A DNA stretch of 63,887 nt from Utricularia gibba (Eukaryota > Streptophyta > Magnoliopsida > Lamiales > Lentibulariaceae): contig NEEC01000154.1 of NCBI GenBank assembly GCA_002189035.1, forward strand, positions 1 through 63,887, in the 5' to 3' direction. A program made the translations under genes and the position numbers. The notes under the pieces are model-generated. The model did not search any database and was not told the DNA's origin. It saw only the letters and a list, made by a program, of their open reading frames with translations. This document shows, one piece after another, positions 49,691 to 61,892 of the stretch. Within the stretch, counting starts at the first letter, position 1, and each line of letters begins with the position of its first letter.

Positions 49691-52600
49691 ACGGAATGGT
49701 GCACGAGGCCTGCATCAGGTGTGGGTTGGAACACACCGTGGCATTGTAAGGGTTCGCCTCTAAAACAAAAATTTCATACCTTCCAATGAAATCCATATGT
49801 CTTGAAAGCGAGAAAACCATTCGCGTCGAATCGGAAGTCCGAGGTCGCATCATCGCGAACGTCGTGGCCACTTTGTGGCACAATTGAAGGCTAATATAAG
49901 GCAATAATTCGAGCTCTGATATATTGTCGAACGACAAAGCTTCAAACGGAAGATGACCGCCTCGGAATGAGCTTCGAAACGGTGTGTCGTGTGAAACGTG
50001 GCTCATCACGGTTTTCAAGATATCGATAAAATACGGAATGGTGCACGAGGCCTGCATCAGGTGTGGGTTGGAACACACCGTGCCATTGTAAGGGATCGCC
50101 TCAAAACAAAATTTCACACCTTCCAATGAAATGCATATGTTTTGCAAGCGAGAAATCACATTTGCGTCGAATTGGAAGCCCCGTCGCATCATCGCGTAAC
50201 GTCGTGGCCACTTTGTGGCACAATTGAAGGCTAATATAAGGCAATAATTCGATCTCTGATACATCGTCGGACGACGAAGCTTCAAAAACGGAAGATGACC
50301 GCTCTGGAATGAGCTTCGAAACGGTGTGTCGTGTGCAAACAAGGCTCATCACGGTTTTCAAGATATCGACAAAATACGGAATGGTGCACGAGGCCTGCAT
50401 CAGGTGTGGGTTGGAACACAACCGTGGCATTGTAAGGGATCGCCTCTAAAACAAAAATTTCATACCTTCCAATGAAATCATATGTCTTGAATGCGAACGT
50501 CGTGGCCACTTTGTGGCACAATTGAAGGGTAATATAAGGCAATAATTCGAGCTCTGATATATTGTCGGACGACGAAGCTTCAAAACGGAAGATGACCGCC
50601 TGGAATGAGCTTCGAAACGGTGTGTCGTGGCAACGTGGCTCATCACGGTTTTCAAGATATCGAAAAATACGGAATGGTGCACGAGGCCTGCATCAGGTGT
50701 GGGTTGGAACACAACCGTGGCATTGTAAGGGATCGCCTAAAACAAAATTTCAACCTTCCAATGAAATGCATATGTTTTGAAGCGAGAAATCCATTCGCGT
50801 CGAATCGGAAGTCCGAGTCGCATCATCGCGAACGTCGTGGCCACTTTGTGGCACAATTGAAGGGTAATATAAGGCAATAATTCGAGCTCTGATATATTGT
50901 CGGACGACGAAGCTTCAAAAACGGAAGATGACCGCCTGGAATGAGCTTCGAAACGGTGTGTCGTGCGCAACGTGGCTCATCACGGTTTCAAGATATCGAA
51001 AAATACGGAATGGTGCACGAGGCCTTCATCAGGTGTGGGTTGGAACACAACCGTGGCATTGTAAGGGATCGCCTCAAAAACGAAAAATTTCACACCTTCC
51101 AATGAAATGCATATGTTTTGCAAGCGAGAAATCCATTCGCGTCGAATCGGAAGTCCGAGTCGCATCATCGCGAACGTCGTGGCCACACTTTGTGGCACAA
51201 TTGAAGGGTAATATAAGGCAATAATTCGAGCTCTGATATATTGTCGGACGACGAAGCTTCAAAAACGGAAGATGACCGCCCTGGAATGAGCTTCGAAACG
51301 GTGTGTCGTGCGCAACGTGGCTCATCACGGTTTCAAGATATCGAGAAAATACGGAATGGTGCACGAGGCCTCATCAGGTGTGGGTTGGAACACAACCGTG
51401 GCATTGTAAGGGATCGCCTCAAAAACGAAAAATTTCACACCTTCCAATGAAATGCATATGTTTTGAAAGCGAGAAATCCCATTCGCGTCGAATCGGAAGT
51501 CCGAGGTCGCATCATCGCGAACGTCGTGGCCACTTTGTGGCACAATTGAAGGGTAATATAAGGCAATAATTCGAGCTCTGATATATTGTCGGACGACGAA
51601 GCTTCAAAACGGAAGATGACCGCCTGGAATGAGCTTCGAAACGGTGTGTCGTGCAACGTGGCTCATCACGGTTTCAAGATATCGATAAAATACGGAATGG
51701 TGCACGAGGCCTGCATCAGGTGTGGGTTGGAACACAACCGTGGCATTGTAAGGGATCGCCTCTAAAACGAAAATTTCACACCTTCCAATGAAATGCATAT
51801 GTTTTGCAAGCGAGAAATCACATTTGCGTCGAATTGGAAGCCGAGTCGCATCATCGCGAACGTCGTGGCCACTTTGTGGCACAATTGAAGGCTAATATAA
51901 GGCAATAATTCGAGCTCTGATACATCGTCGGACGACGAAGCTTCAAAAACGGAAGATGACCGCCTGGAATGAGCTTCGAAACGGTGTGTCGTGCGCAACG
52001 TGGCTCATCACGGTTTTCAAGATATCGACAAAATACGGAATGGTGCACGAGGCCTGCATCAGGTGTGGGTTGGAACACACCGTGGCATTGTAAGGGATCG
52101 CCTCTAAACAAAAATTTCACACCTTCCAATGAAATCATATGTTTTGAAAGCGAGAAATCCATTCGCGTCGAATCGGAAGTCCGAGGTCGCATCATCGCGA
52201 ACGTCGTGGCCACTTTGTGGCACAATTGAAGGGTAATATAAGGCAATAATTCGAGCTCTGATATATTGTCGGACGACGAAGCTTCAAAAACGGAAGATGA
52301 CCGCCTGGAATGAGCTTCGAAACGGTGTGTCGTGCGCAACGTGGCTCATCACGGTTTCAAGATATCGAAAAATACGGAATGGTGCACGAGGCCTTCATCA
52401 GGTGTGGGTTGGAACACAACGTGGCATTGTAAGGGATCGCCTCAAAAACAAAAATTTCACACCTTCCAATGAAATCCATATGTTTTGAAAGCGAGAAATC
52501 CATTCGCGTCGAATCGGAAGTCCGAGGTCGCATCATCGCGAACGTCGTGGCCACTTTGTGGCACAATTGAAGGCTAATATAAGGCAATAATTCGAGCTCT

Positions 52601-55600
52601 GATACATCGTCGGACGACGAAGCTTCAAAACGGAAGATGACCGCCCTGGAATGAGCTTCGAAACGGTGTGTCGTGTGCAACGTGGCTCATCACGGTTTCA
52701 AGATATCGACAAAATACGGAATGGTGCACGAGGCCTGCATCAGGTGTGGGTTGGAACACACGTGGCATTGTAAGGGATCGCCTCAAAAACAAAAATTTCA
52801 CACCTTCCAATGAAATCATATGTTTTGAAAGCGAGAAATCCCATTCGCGTCGAATCGGAAGTCCGAGGTCGCATCATCGCGAACGTCGTGGCCACTTTGT
52901 GGCACAATTGAAGGGTAATATAAGGCAATAATTCGAGCTCTGATATATTGTCGGACGACGAAGCTTCAAAACGGAAGATGACCGCCCTGGAATGAGCTTC
53001 GAAACGGTGTGTCGTGCAACGTGGCTCATCACGGTTTTCAAGATATCGAAAAATACGGAATGGTGCACGAGGCCTGCATCAGGTGTGGGTTGGAACACAA
53101 CCGTGGCATTGTAAGGGATCGCCTCAAAAACAAAAATTTCACACCCAATGAAATGCATATGTTTGAACGAGAAATCACATTTGCGTCGAATCGGAAGCCC
53201 GAGTCGCATCATCGCGAACGTCGTGGCCACTTTGTGGCACAATTGAAGGCTAATATAAGGCAATAATTCGAGCTCTGATACATCGTCGGACGACGAAGCT
53301 TCAAAACGGAAGATGACCGCTCTGGAATGAGCTTCGAAACGGTGTGTCGTGCGCAACGTGGCTCATCACGGTTTTCAAGATATCGACAAAATACGGAATG
53401 GTGCACGAGGCCTTCATCAGGTGTGGGTTGGAACACACCGTGGCATTGTAAGGGATCGCCTCTAAAACGAAAATTTCACACCTTCCAATGAAATCATATG
53501 TTTTGAAAGCGAGAAATCCCATTCGCGTCGAATCGGAAGTCCGAGGTCGCATCATCGCGAACGTCGTGGCCACTTTTGGCACAATTGAAGGGTAATATAA
53601 GGCAATAATTCGAGCTCTGATATATTGTCGGACGACGAAGCTTCAAAAAGGAAGATGACGCCCTGGAATGAGCTTCGAAACGGTGTGTCGTGCGCAACGT
53701 GGCTCATCACGGTTTCAAGATATCGAAAAATACGGAATGGTGCACGAGGCCTGCATCAGGTGTGGTTGGAACACAACGTGCATTGTAAGGGATCGCCTCA
53801 AAAACAAAAATTTCACACCTTCCAATGAAATCCATATGTTTTGAAAGCGAGAAATCCATTCGCGTCGAATCGGAAGTCCGAGGTCGCATCATCGCGAACG
53901 TCGTGGCCACTTTTGGCACAATTGAAGGCTAATATAAGGCAATAATTCGAGCTCTGATACATCGTCGGACGACGAAGCTTCAAAACGGAAGATGACCGCC
54001 CTGGAATGAGCTTCGAAACGTGTGTCGTGGCAACGTGGCTCATCACGGTTTCAAGATATCGATAAAATACGGAATGGTGCACGAGGCCTGCATCAGGTGT
54101 GGGTTGGAACACAACCGTGGCATTGTAAGGGTCGCCTCTAAAAACAAAAATTTCACACCTTCCAATGAAATCCATATGTTTGAAAGCGAGAAATCCCATT
54201 CGCGTCGAATCGGAAGTCCGAGGTCGCATCATCGCGAACGTCGTGGCCACTTTGTGGCACAATTGAAGGCTAATATAAGGCAATAATTCGAGCTCTGATA
54301 CATCGTCGGACGACGAAGCTTCAAAACGGAAGATGACCGCCCTGAATGAGCTTCGAAACGGTGTGTCGTGGCAACGTGGCTCATCACGGTTTCAAGATAT
54401 CGATAAAATACGGAATGGTGCACGAGGCCTGCATCAGGTGTGGGTTGGAACACAACCGTGGCATTGTAAGGGATCGCCTCAAAAAAAAAAAATTTCACAC
54501 CTTCCAATGAAATGCATATGTTTTGAAAGCGAGAAATCCAATTCGCGTCGAATCGGAAGTCCGAGGTCGCATCATCGCGAACGTCGTGGCCACTTTTTGG
54601 CACAATTGAAGGGTAATATAAGGCAATAATTCGAGCTCTGATATATTGTCGGACGACGAAGCTTCCAAAACGGAAGATGACCGCCTAGGAATGAGCTTCG
54701 AAACGTGTGTCGTGCAACGTGGCTCATCACGGTTTCAAGATATCGATAAAAATACGGAATGGTGCACGAGGCCTGCATCAGGTGTGGGTTGGAACACAAC
54801 CGTGCATTGTAAGGGATCGCCTCAAAAACAAAATTTCACACCTTCCAATGAAATGCATATTTTTGCAAGCGAGAAATCACATTTGCGTCGAATTGGAAGC
54901 CCGAGTCGCATCATCGCGAACGTCGTGGCCACTTTGTGGCACAATTGAAGGCTAATATAAGGCAATAATTCGAGCTCTGATACATCGTCGGACGACGAAG
55001 CTTCAAAAACGGAAGATGACCGCCTCTGGAATGAGCTTCGAAACGGTGTGTCGTGCGCAACGTGGCTCATCACGGTTTTCAAGATATCGACAAAATACGG
55101 AATGGTGCACGAGGCCTGCATCAGGTGTGGGTTGGAACACACCGTGGCATTGTAAGGGATCGCCTCTAAAACGAAAATTTCACACCTTCCAATGAAATGC
55201 ATATGTTTTGAAAGCGAGAAATCATTTGCGTCGAATCGGAAGTCCGAGGTCGCATCATCGCGAACGTCGTGGCCACTTTGTGGCACAATTGAAGGCTAAT
55301 ATAAGGCAATATTCGAGCTCTGATATGTCGGACGACGAAGCTTCAAAAACGGAAGATGACCGCCCTGGAATGAGCTTCGAAACGGTGTGTCGTGCGCAAC
55401 GTGGCTCATCACGGTTTCAAGATATCGAAAAATACGGAATGGTGCACGAGGCCTTCATCAGGTGTGGGTTGGAACACAACCGTGGCATTGTAAGGGATCG
55501 CCTCAAAAAAAAATTTCACACCTTCCAATGAAATCCATATGTTTTTGAAAGCGAGAAATCCATTCGCGTCGAATCGGAAGTCCGAGGTCGCATCATCGCG

Positions 55601-57127
55601 AACGTCGTGGCCACTTTGTGGCACAATTGAAGGCTAATATAAGGCAATAATTCGAGCTCTGATATCGTCGGACGACGAAGCTTCAAAACGGAAGATGACC
55701 GCCCTGGAATGAGCTTCGAAACGGTGTGTCGTGGCAACGTGGCTCATCACGGTTTTCAAGATATCGATAAATACGGAATGGTGCACGAGGCCTGCATCAG
55801 GTGTGGGTTGGAACACAACCGTGGCATTGTAAGGGATCGCCTCAAAAACAAAAATTTCACACCTTCCAATGAAATCCATATGTTTGAAGCGAGAAAACCA
55901 TTCGCGTCGAATCGGAAGTCCGAGTCGCATCATCGCGAACGTCGTGGCCACTTTGTGGCACAATTGAAGGCTAATATAAGGCAATAATTCGAGCTCTGAT
56001 ACATCGTCGGACGACGAAGCTTCAAAACGGAAGATGACCGCCTGAATGAGCTTCGAAACGGTGTGTCGTGGCAACGTGGCTCATCACGGTTTTCAAGATA
56101 TCGATAAAATACGGAATGGTGCACGAGGCCTGCATCAGGTGTGGGTTGGAACACAACCGTGGCATTGTAAGGGATCGCCTCAAAAACAAAATTTCACACC
56201 TTCCAATGAAATGCATATGTTTTGAAGCGAGAAATCCATTTGCGTCGAATTGGAAGCCCGAGTCGCATCATCGCGAACGTCGTGGCCACTTTGTGGCACA
56301 ATTGAAGGCTAATATAAGGCAATAATTCGAGCTCTGATACATCGTCGGACGACGAAGCTTCAAAACGGAAGATGACCGCCTGGAATGAGCTTCGAAACGG
56401 TGTGTCGTGCGCAACGTGGCTCATCACGGTTTTAAGATATCGACAAAATACGGAATGGTGCACGAGGCCTTCATCAGGTGTGGGTTGGAACACACCGTGG
56501 CATTGTAAGGGATCGCCTCTAAAACGAAAATTTCACACCTTCCAATGAAATGCATATGTTTTGCAAGCGAGAAATCCATTTGCGTCGAATTGGAAGCCGA
56601 GTCGCATCATCGCGACGTCGTGGGCCACTTTGTGGCACAATTGAAGGCTAATATAAGGCAATAATTCGAGCTCTGATACATCGTCGGACGACGAAGCTTC
56701 AAAACGGAAGATGACCGCTCTGGAATGAGCTTCGAAACGGTGTGTCGTGCGCAACGTGGCTCATCACGGTTTTCAAGATATCGACAAAACGGAATGGTGC
56801 ACGAGGCCTTCATCAGGTGTGGGTTGGAACACACCGTGGCATTGTAAGGGATCGCCTCAAAAAAAAAAATTTCACACCTTCCAATGAAATGCATATGTTT
56901 TGCAAGCGAGAAATCCATTTGCGTCGAATTGGAAGCCGAGTCGCATCATCGCGAACGTCGTGGCCACTTTGTGGCACAATTGAAGGGTAATATAAGGCAA
57001 TAATTCGAGCTCTGATATATTGTCGGACGACGAAGCTTCAAAAACGGAAGATGACCGCCCTGGAATGAGCTTCGAAACGGTGTGTCGTGCAACGGGCTCA
57101 TCACGGTTTTCAAGATATTTACAAAAT
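49348..57127. repeat. Array block 11: 22 consecutive unit junctions without TTTAC
   Basis: Units start at 49348, 49691, 50033, 50376, 50669, 51005, 51351, 51692, 52035, 52374, 52716, 53055, 53393, 53732, 54069, 54410, 54754, 55097, 55434, 55773, 56111, 56450 and 56789. Every junction from 49691 to 56789 is CGAC, CGAT, CGAG or CGAA, and the GCAACAAGG tail appears only near 50338. Between 52035 and 53732 the junctions alternate CGAC, CGAA, CGAC, CGAA, CGAC, CGAA, giving a second kind of dimer (spacing 681 and 677 bp). GTCGTGGCAACGTGG is a local tail form (50628, 54029, 54370, 55732, 56069). The region looks like a separately homogenised type-C domain. Confidence 0.88.
50376..50668. repeat. Deleted unit (293 bp), shortest in the window
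   Basis: The B-type body reads ATGTCTTGAATGCGA and then jumps directly to ACGTCGTGGCCAC (about 50486-50512). The block from GAGAAAACC through GCATCATCGC is lost. In intact units both edges of the lost block carry GCGA (AATGCGAGAAA and ATCGCGAACG), so this is a precise deletion of about 50 bp between two GCGA words. The rest of the unit is normal. Confidence 0.88.
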
Positions 57128-60100
57128 ACGGAATGGTGCACGAGGCCTGCATCAGGTGTGGGTTGGAACACACCGTGGCATTGTAAGGGATCGCCTCTAA
57201 AACAAAATTTCACACCTTCCAATGAAATGCATATGTTTTGCAAGCGAGAAATCACATTTGCGTCGAATTGGAAGCCCGAGTCGCATCATCGCGAACGTCG
57301 TGGCCACTTTGTGGCACAATTGAAGGCTAATATAAGGCAATAATTCGAGCTCTGATACATTGTCGGACGACGAAGCTTCAAAAACGGAAGATGACCGCCG
57401 GAATGAGCTTCGAAACGGTGTGTCGTGCGCAACGTGGCTCATCACGGTTTTCAAGATATCGAGAAAATACGGAATGGTGCACGAGGCCTTCATCAGGTGT
57501 GGGTTGGAACACAACCGTGGCATTGTAAGGGATCGCCTCAAAAACGAAAAATTTCACACCTTCCAATGAAATGCATATGTTTTGAAAGCGAGAAATCCCA
57601 TTCGCGTCGAATCGGAAGTCCGAGGTCGCATCATCGCGAACGTCGTGGCCACTTTGTGGCACAATTGAAGGCTAATATAAGGCAATAATTCGAGCTCTGA
57701 TACATCGTCGGACGACGAAGCTTCCAAAACGGAAGATGACCGCCTGAATGAGCTTCGAAACGTGTGTCGTTGTGGCTCATCACGGTTTCAAGATATCGAT
57801 AAAATACGGAATGGTGCACGAGGCCTGCATCAGGTGTGGGTTGGAACACAACCGTGCCATTGTAAGGGATCGCCTCAAAAACAAAAATTTCACACCTTCC
57901 AATGAAATGCATATCTTTTGCAAGCGAGAAATCACATTTGCGTCGAATTGGAAGCCCGAGTCGCATCATCGCGTACGTCGTGGCCACTTTGTGGCACAAT
58001 TGAAGGCTAATATAAGGCAATAATTCGAGCTCTGATACATCGTCGGACGACGAAGCTTCAAAAACGGAAGATGACCGCTCTGGAATGAGCTTCGAAACGG
58101 TGTGTCGTGTGCAACAAGGCTCATCACGGTTTTCAAGATATTTACAAAATACGGAATGGTGCACGAGGCCTGCATCAGGTGTGGGTTGGAACACAACCGT
58201 GGCATTGTAAGGGTTCGCCTCTAAACAAAAATTTCATACCTTCCAATGAAATCCATATGTCTTGAATGCGAGAAAACCCATTCGCGTCGAATCGGAAGTC
58301 CGAGGTCGCATCATCGCGAACGTCGTGGCCACTTTGTGGCACAATTGAAGGCTAATATAAGGCAATAATTCGAGCTCTGATATATTGTCGAACGACAAAG
58401 CTTGCAAACGGAAGATGACCGCCTCGGAATGAGCTTCGAAACGGTGTGTCGTGTGAAACGTGGCTCATCACGGTTTTCAAGATATCGATAAAATACGGAA
58501 TGGTGCACGAGGCCTGTCAGGTGTGGGTTGGAACACAACCGTGGCATTGTAAGGGATCGCCTCTAAAACAAAAATTTCACACCTTCCAATGAAATCCATA
58601 TGTCTTGAAGCGAGAAATCCCATTCGCGTCGAATCGGAAGTCCGAGTCGCATCATCGCGAACGTCGTGGCCACTTTGTGGCACAATTGAAGGCTAATATA
58701 AGGCAATAATTCGAGCTCTGATATATTGTCGGACGACGAAGCTTCAAAACGGAAGATGACCGCCTCGGAATGAGCTTCGAAACGGTGTGTCGTGTGCAAC
58801 AAGGCTCATCACGGTTTTCAAGATATCAAAATACGGAATGGTGCACGAGGCCTGCATCAGGTGTGGGTTGGAACACAACCGTGGCATTGTAAGGGATCGC
58901 CTCAAAAACAAAAATTTCACACACCTTCCAATGAAATCCATATGTTTTGAAGCGAGAAATCCCATTCGCGTCGAATCGGAAGTCCGAGGTCGCATCATCG
59001 CGAACGTCGTGGCCACTTTGTGGCACAATTGAAGGGTAATATAAGGCAATAATTCGAGCTCTGATATATTGTCGGACGACGAAGCTTCCAAAACGGAAGA
59101 TGACCGCCCTGGAATGAGCTTCGAAACGGTGTGTCGTGCGCAACGTGGCTCATCACGGTTTCAAGATATCGATAAAATACGGAATGGTGCACGAGGCCTG
59201 CATCAGGTGTGGGTTGGAACACAACCGTGCCATTGTAAGGGATCGCCTCAAAAACAAAAATTTCACACCTTCCAATGAAATGCATATGTTTTTGCAAGCG
59301 AGAAATCACATTTGCGTCGAATTGGAAGCCCGAGTCGCATCATCGCGACGTCGTGGCCACTTTGTGGCACAATTGAAGGCTAATATAAGGCAATAATTCG
59401 ATCTCTGATACATCGTCGGACGACGAAGCTTCAAAAACGGAAGATGACCGCTCTGGAATGAGCTTCGAAACGGTGTGTCGTTCACGGTTTTAAGATATCG
59501 ACAAAATACGGAATGGTGCACGAGGCCTTCATCAGGTGTGGGTTGGAACACAACGTGCATTGTAAGGGATCGCCTCTAAAACAAAATTTCACACCTTCCA
59601 ATGAAATCATATGTTTTGCAAGCGAGAAATCCATTCGCGTCGAATCGGAAGTCCGAGGTCGCATCATCGCGAACGTCGTGGCCACTTTTGGCACAATTGA
59701 AGGGTAATATAAGGCAATAATTCCAGCTCTGATATATTGTCGGACAATGAAGCTTCAAAACGGAAGATGACCGCCCTGAATGAGCTTCGAAACGGTGTGT
59801 CGTGCGCAACGTGGCTCATCACGGTTTTCAAGATATCGATAAAATACGGAATGTGCACGAGGCCTGCATCAGGTGTGGGTTGGAACACAACCGTGGCATT
59901 GTAAGGGATCGCCTCAAAAACAAAAATTTCACACCTTCCAATGAAATCATATGTTTGAATGCGAGAAATCCCATTCGCGTCGAATCGGAAGTCCGAGGTC
60001 GCATCATCGCGAACGTCGTGGCCACTTTGTGGCACAATTGAAGGCTAATATAAGGCAATAATTCGAGCTCTGATATATTGTCGAACGACGAAGCTTCAAA

Positions 60101-60186
60101 ACGGAAGATGACCGCCTCGGAATGAGCTTCGAAACGGTGTGTCGTGTGCAACAAGGCTCATCACGGTTTTCAAGATATTTACAAAT
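57128..60186. repeat. Array block 12: mixed units
   Basis: Units start at 57128, 57469, 57806, 58151, 58495, 58833, 59179, 59508 and 59846. TTTAC returns at 57128 and 58151. The unit at 59179 (329 bp) has lost GCGCAACGTGGCTCA near its end: GTGTGTCGT joins TCACGG at about 59482. The unit at 59508 carries the double rare haplotype AATTCCAGCTCTG plus GGACAATGAAGC (59742), otherwise seen together only near 11.3 kb. Confidence 0.88.
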
Positions 60187-61892
60187 ACGGAATGGTGCAC
60201 GAGGCCTGCATCAGGTGTGGGTTGGAACACACCGTGGCATTGTAAGGGTTCGCCTCTAAAACAAAATTTCATACCTTCCAATGAAATGCATATGTTTTGA
60301 AGCGAGAAATCACATTTGCGTCGAATTGGAAGCCCGAGTCGCATCATCGCGAACGTCGTGGCCACTTTGTGGCACAATTGAAGGCTAATATAAGGCAATA
60401 ATTCGAGCTCTGATACATCGTCGGACGACGAAGCTTCAAAAACGGAAGATGACCGCTGGAATGAGCTTCGAAACGGTGTGTCGTGTGCAACAAGGCTCAT
60501 CACGGTTTTCAAGATATTTACAAAAATACGGAATGGTGCACGAGGCCTGCATCAGGTGTGGGTTGGAACACAACCGTGGCATTGTAAGGGTTCGCCTCTA
60601 AAACAAAAATTTCACACCTTCCAATGAAATGCATATCTTTTGCAAGCGAGAAATCACATTTGCGTCGAATTGGAAGCCCGAGTCGCATCATCGCGTACGT
60701 CGTGGCCACTTTGTGGCACAATTGAAGGCTAATATAAGGCAATAATTCGATCTCTGATACATCGTCGGACGACGAAGCTTCAAAACGGAAGATGACCGCT
60801 CTGGAATGAGCTTCGAAACGGTGTGTCGTGTGCAACAAGGCTCATCACGGTTTTCAAGATATTTAAAATACGGAATGGTGCACGAGGCCTGCATCAGGTG
60901 TGGGTTGGAACACAACCGTGGCATTGTAAGGGTTCGCCTCTTAAACAAAAATTTCATACCTTCCAATGAAATCATATGTCTTGAATGCGAGAAAACCCAT
61001 TCGCGTCGAATCGGAAGTCCGAGGTCGCATCATCGCGAACGTCGTGGCCACTTTGTGCACAATTGAAGGCTAATATAAGGCAATAATTCGAGCTCTGATA
61101 TATTGTCGAACGACAAAGCTTCAAAACGGAAGATGACCGCCTCGGAATGAGCTTCGAAACGGTGTGTCGTGTGCAACAAGGCTCATCACGGTTTTCAAGA
61201 TATTTACAAAATACGGAATGGTGCACGAGGCCTGCATCAGGTGTGGGTTGGAACACACCGTGGCATTGTAAGGGTTCGCCTCTAAAACAAAAATTTCACA
61301 CCTTCCAATGAAATCCATATGTCTTGAATGCGAGAAAACCCATTCGCGTCGAATCGGAAGTCCGAGGTCGCATCATCGAACGTCGTGGCCACTTTGTGGC
61401 ACAATTGAAGGCTAATATAAGGCAATAATTCGAGCTCTGATATATTGTCGAACGACAAAGCTTCAAACGGAAGATGACCGCCTCGGAATGAGCTTCGAAA
61501 CGGTGTGTCGTGTGCAACAGGCTCATCACGGTTTTCAAGATATTTACAAAATACGGAATGGTGCACGAGGCCTGCATCAGGTGTGGGTTGGAACACACCG
61601 TGGCATTGTAAGGGTTCGCCTCTAAAACAAAAATTTCATACCTTCCAATGAAATCCATATGTCTTGAAGCGAGAAAACCCATTCGCGTCGAATCGGAAGT
61701 CCGAGGTCGCATCATCGCGTACGTCGTGGCCACTTTGTGGCACAATTGAAGGCTAATATAAGGCAATAATTCGATCTCTGATACATCGTCGGACGACGAA
61801 GCTTCAAAAACGGAAGATGACCTGGAATGAGCTTCGAAACGGTGTGTCGTGCGCAACGTGGCTCATCACGGTTTTCAAGATATCGACAAAAT
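60187..61892. repeat. Array block 13: five consecutive TTTAC-started, largely chimeric units
   Basis: Units start at 60187, 60528, 60870, 61213 and 61553, all preceded by TTTAC or TTTA, which nowhere else occurs more than twice in a row. Each has a B-type head (GGGTTCGCCTCT) yet ends with A-type features. 60187 and 60528 switch to the GAATTGGAAGCCCG core. 60870 and 61213 keep the B core and TTGTCGAACGACAA but end in GCAACAAGG. 61553 switches at GCATCATCGCG to GTACG and TTCGATCTCTG. B-to-A exchange points at different places in successive units suggest recombination in a monomeric register. 61213 and 61553 resemble each other closely, though 61213 lacks the CG of ATCGCGAACG and 61553 differs after the switch. 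Confidence 0.8.
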
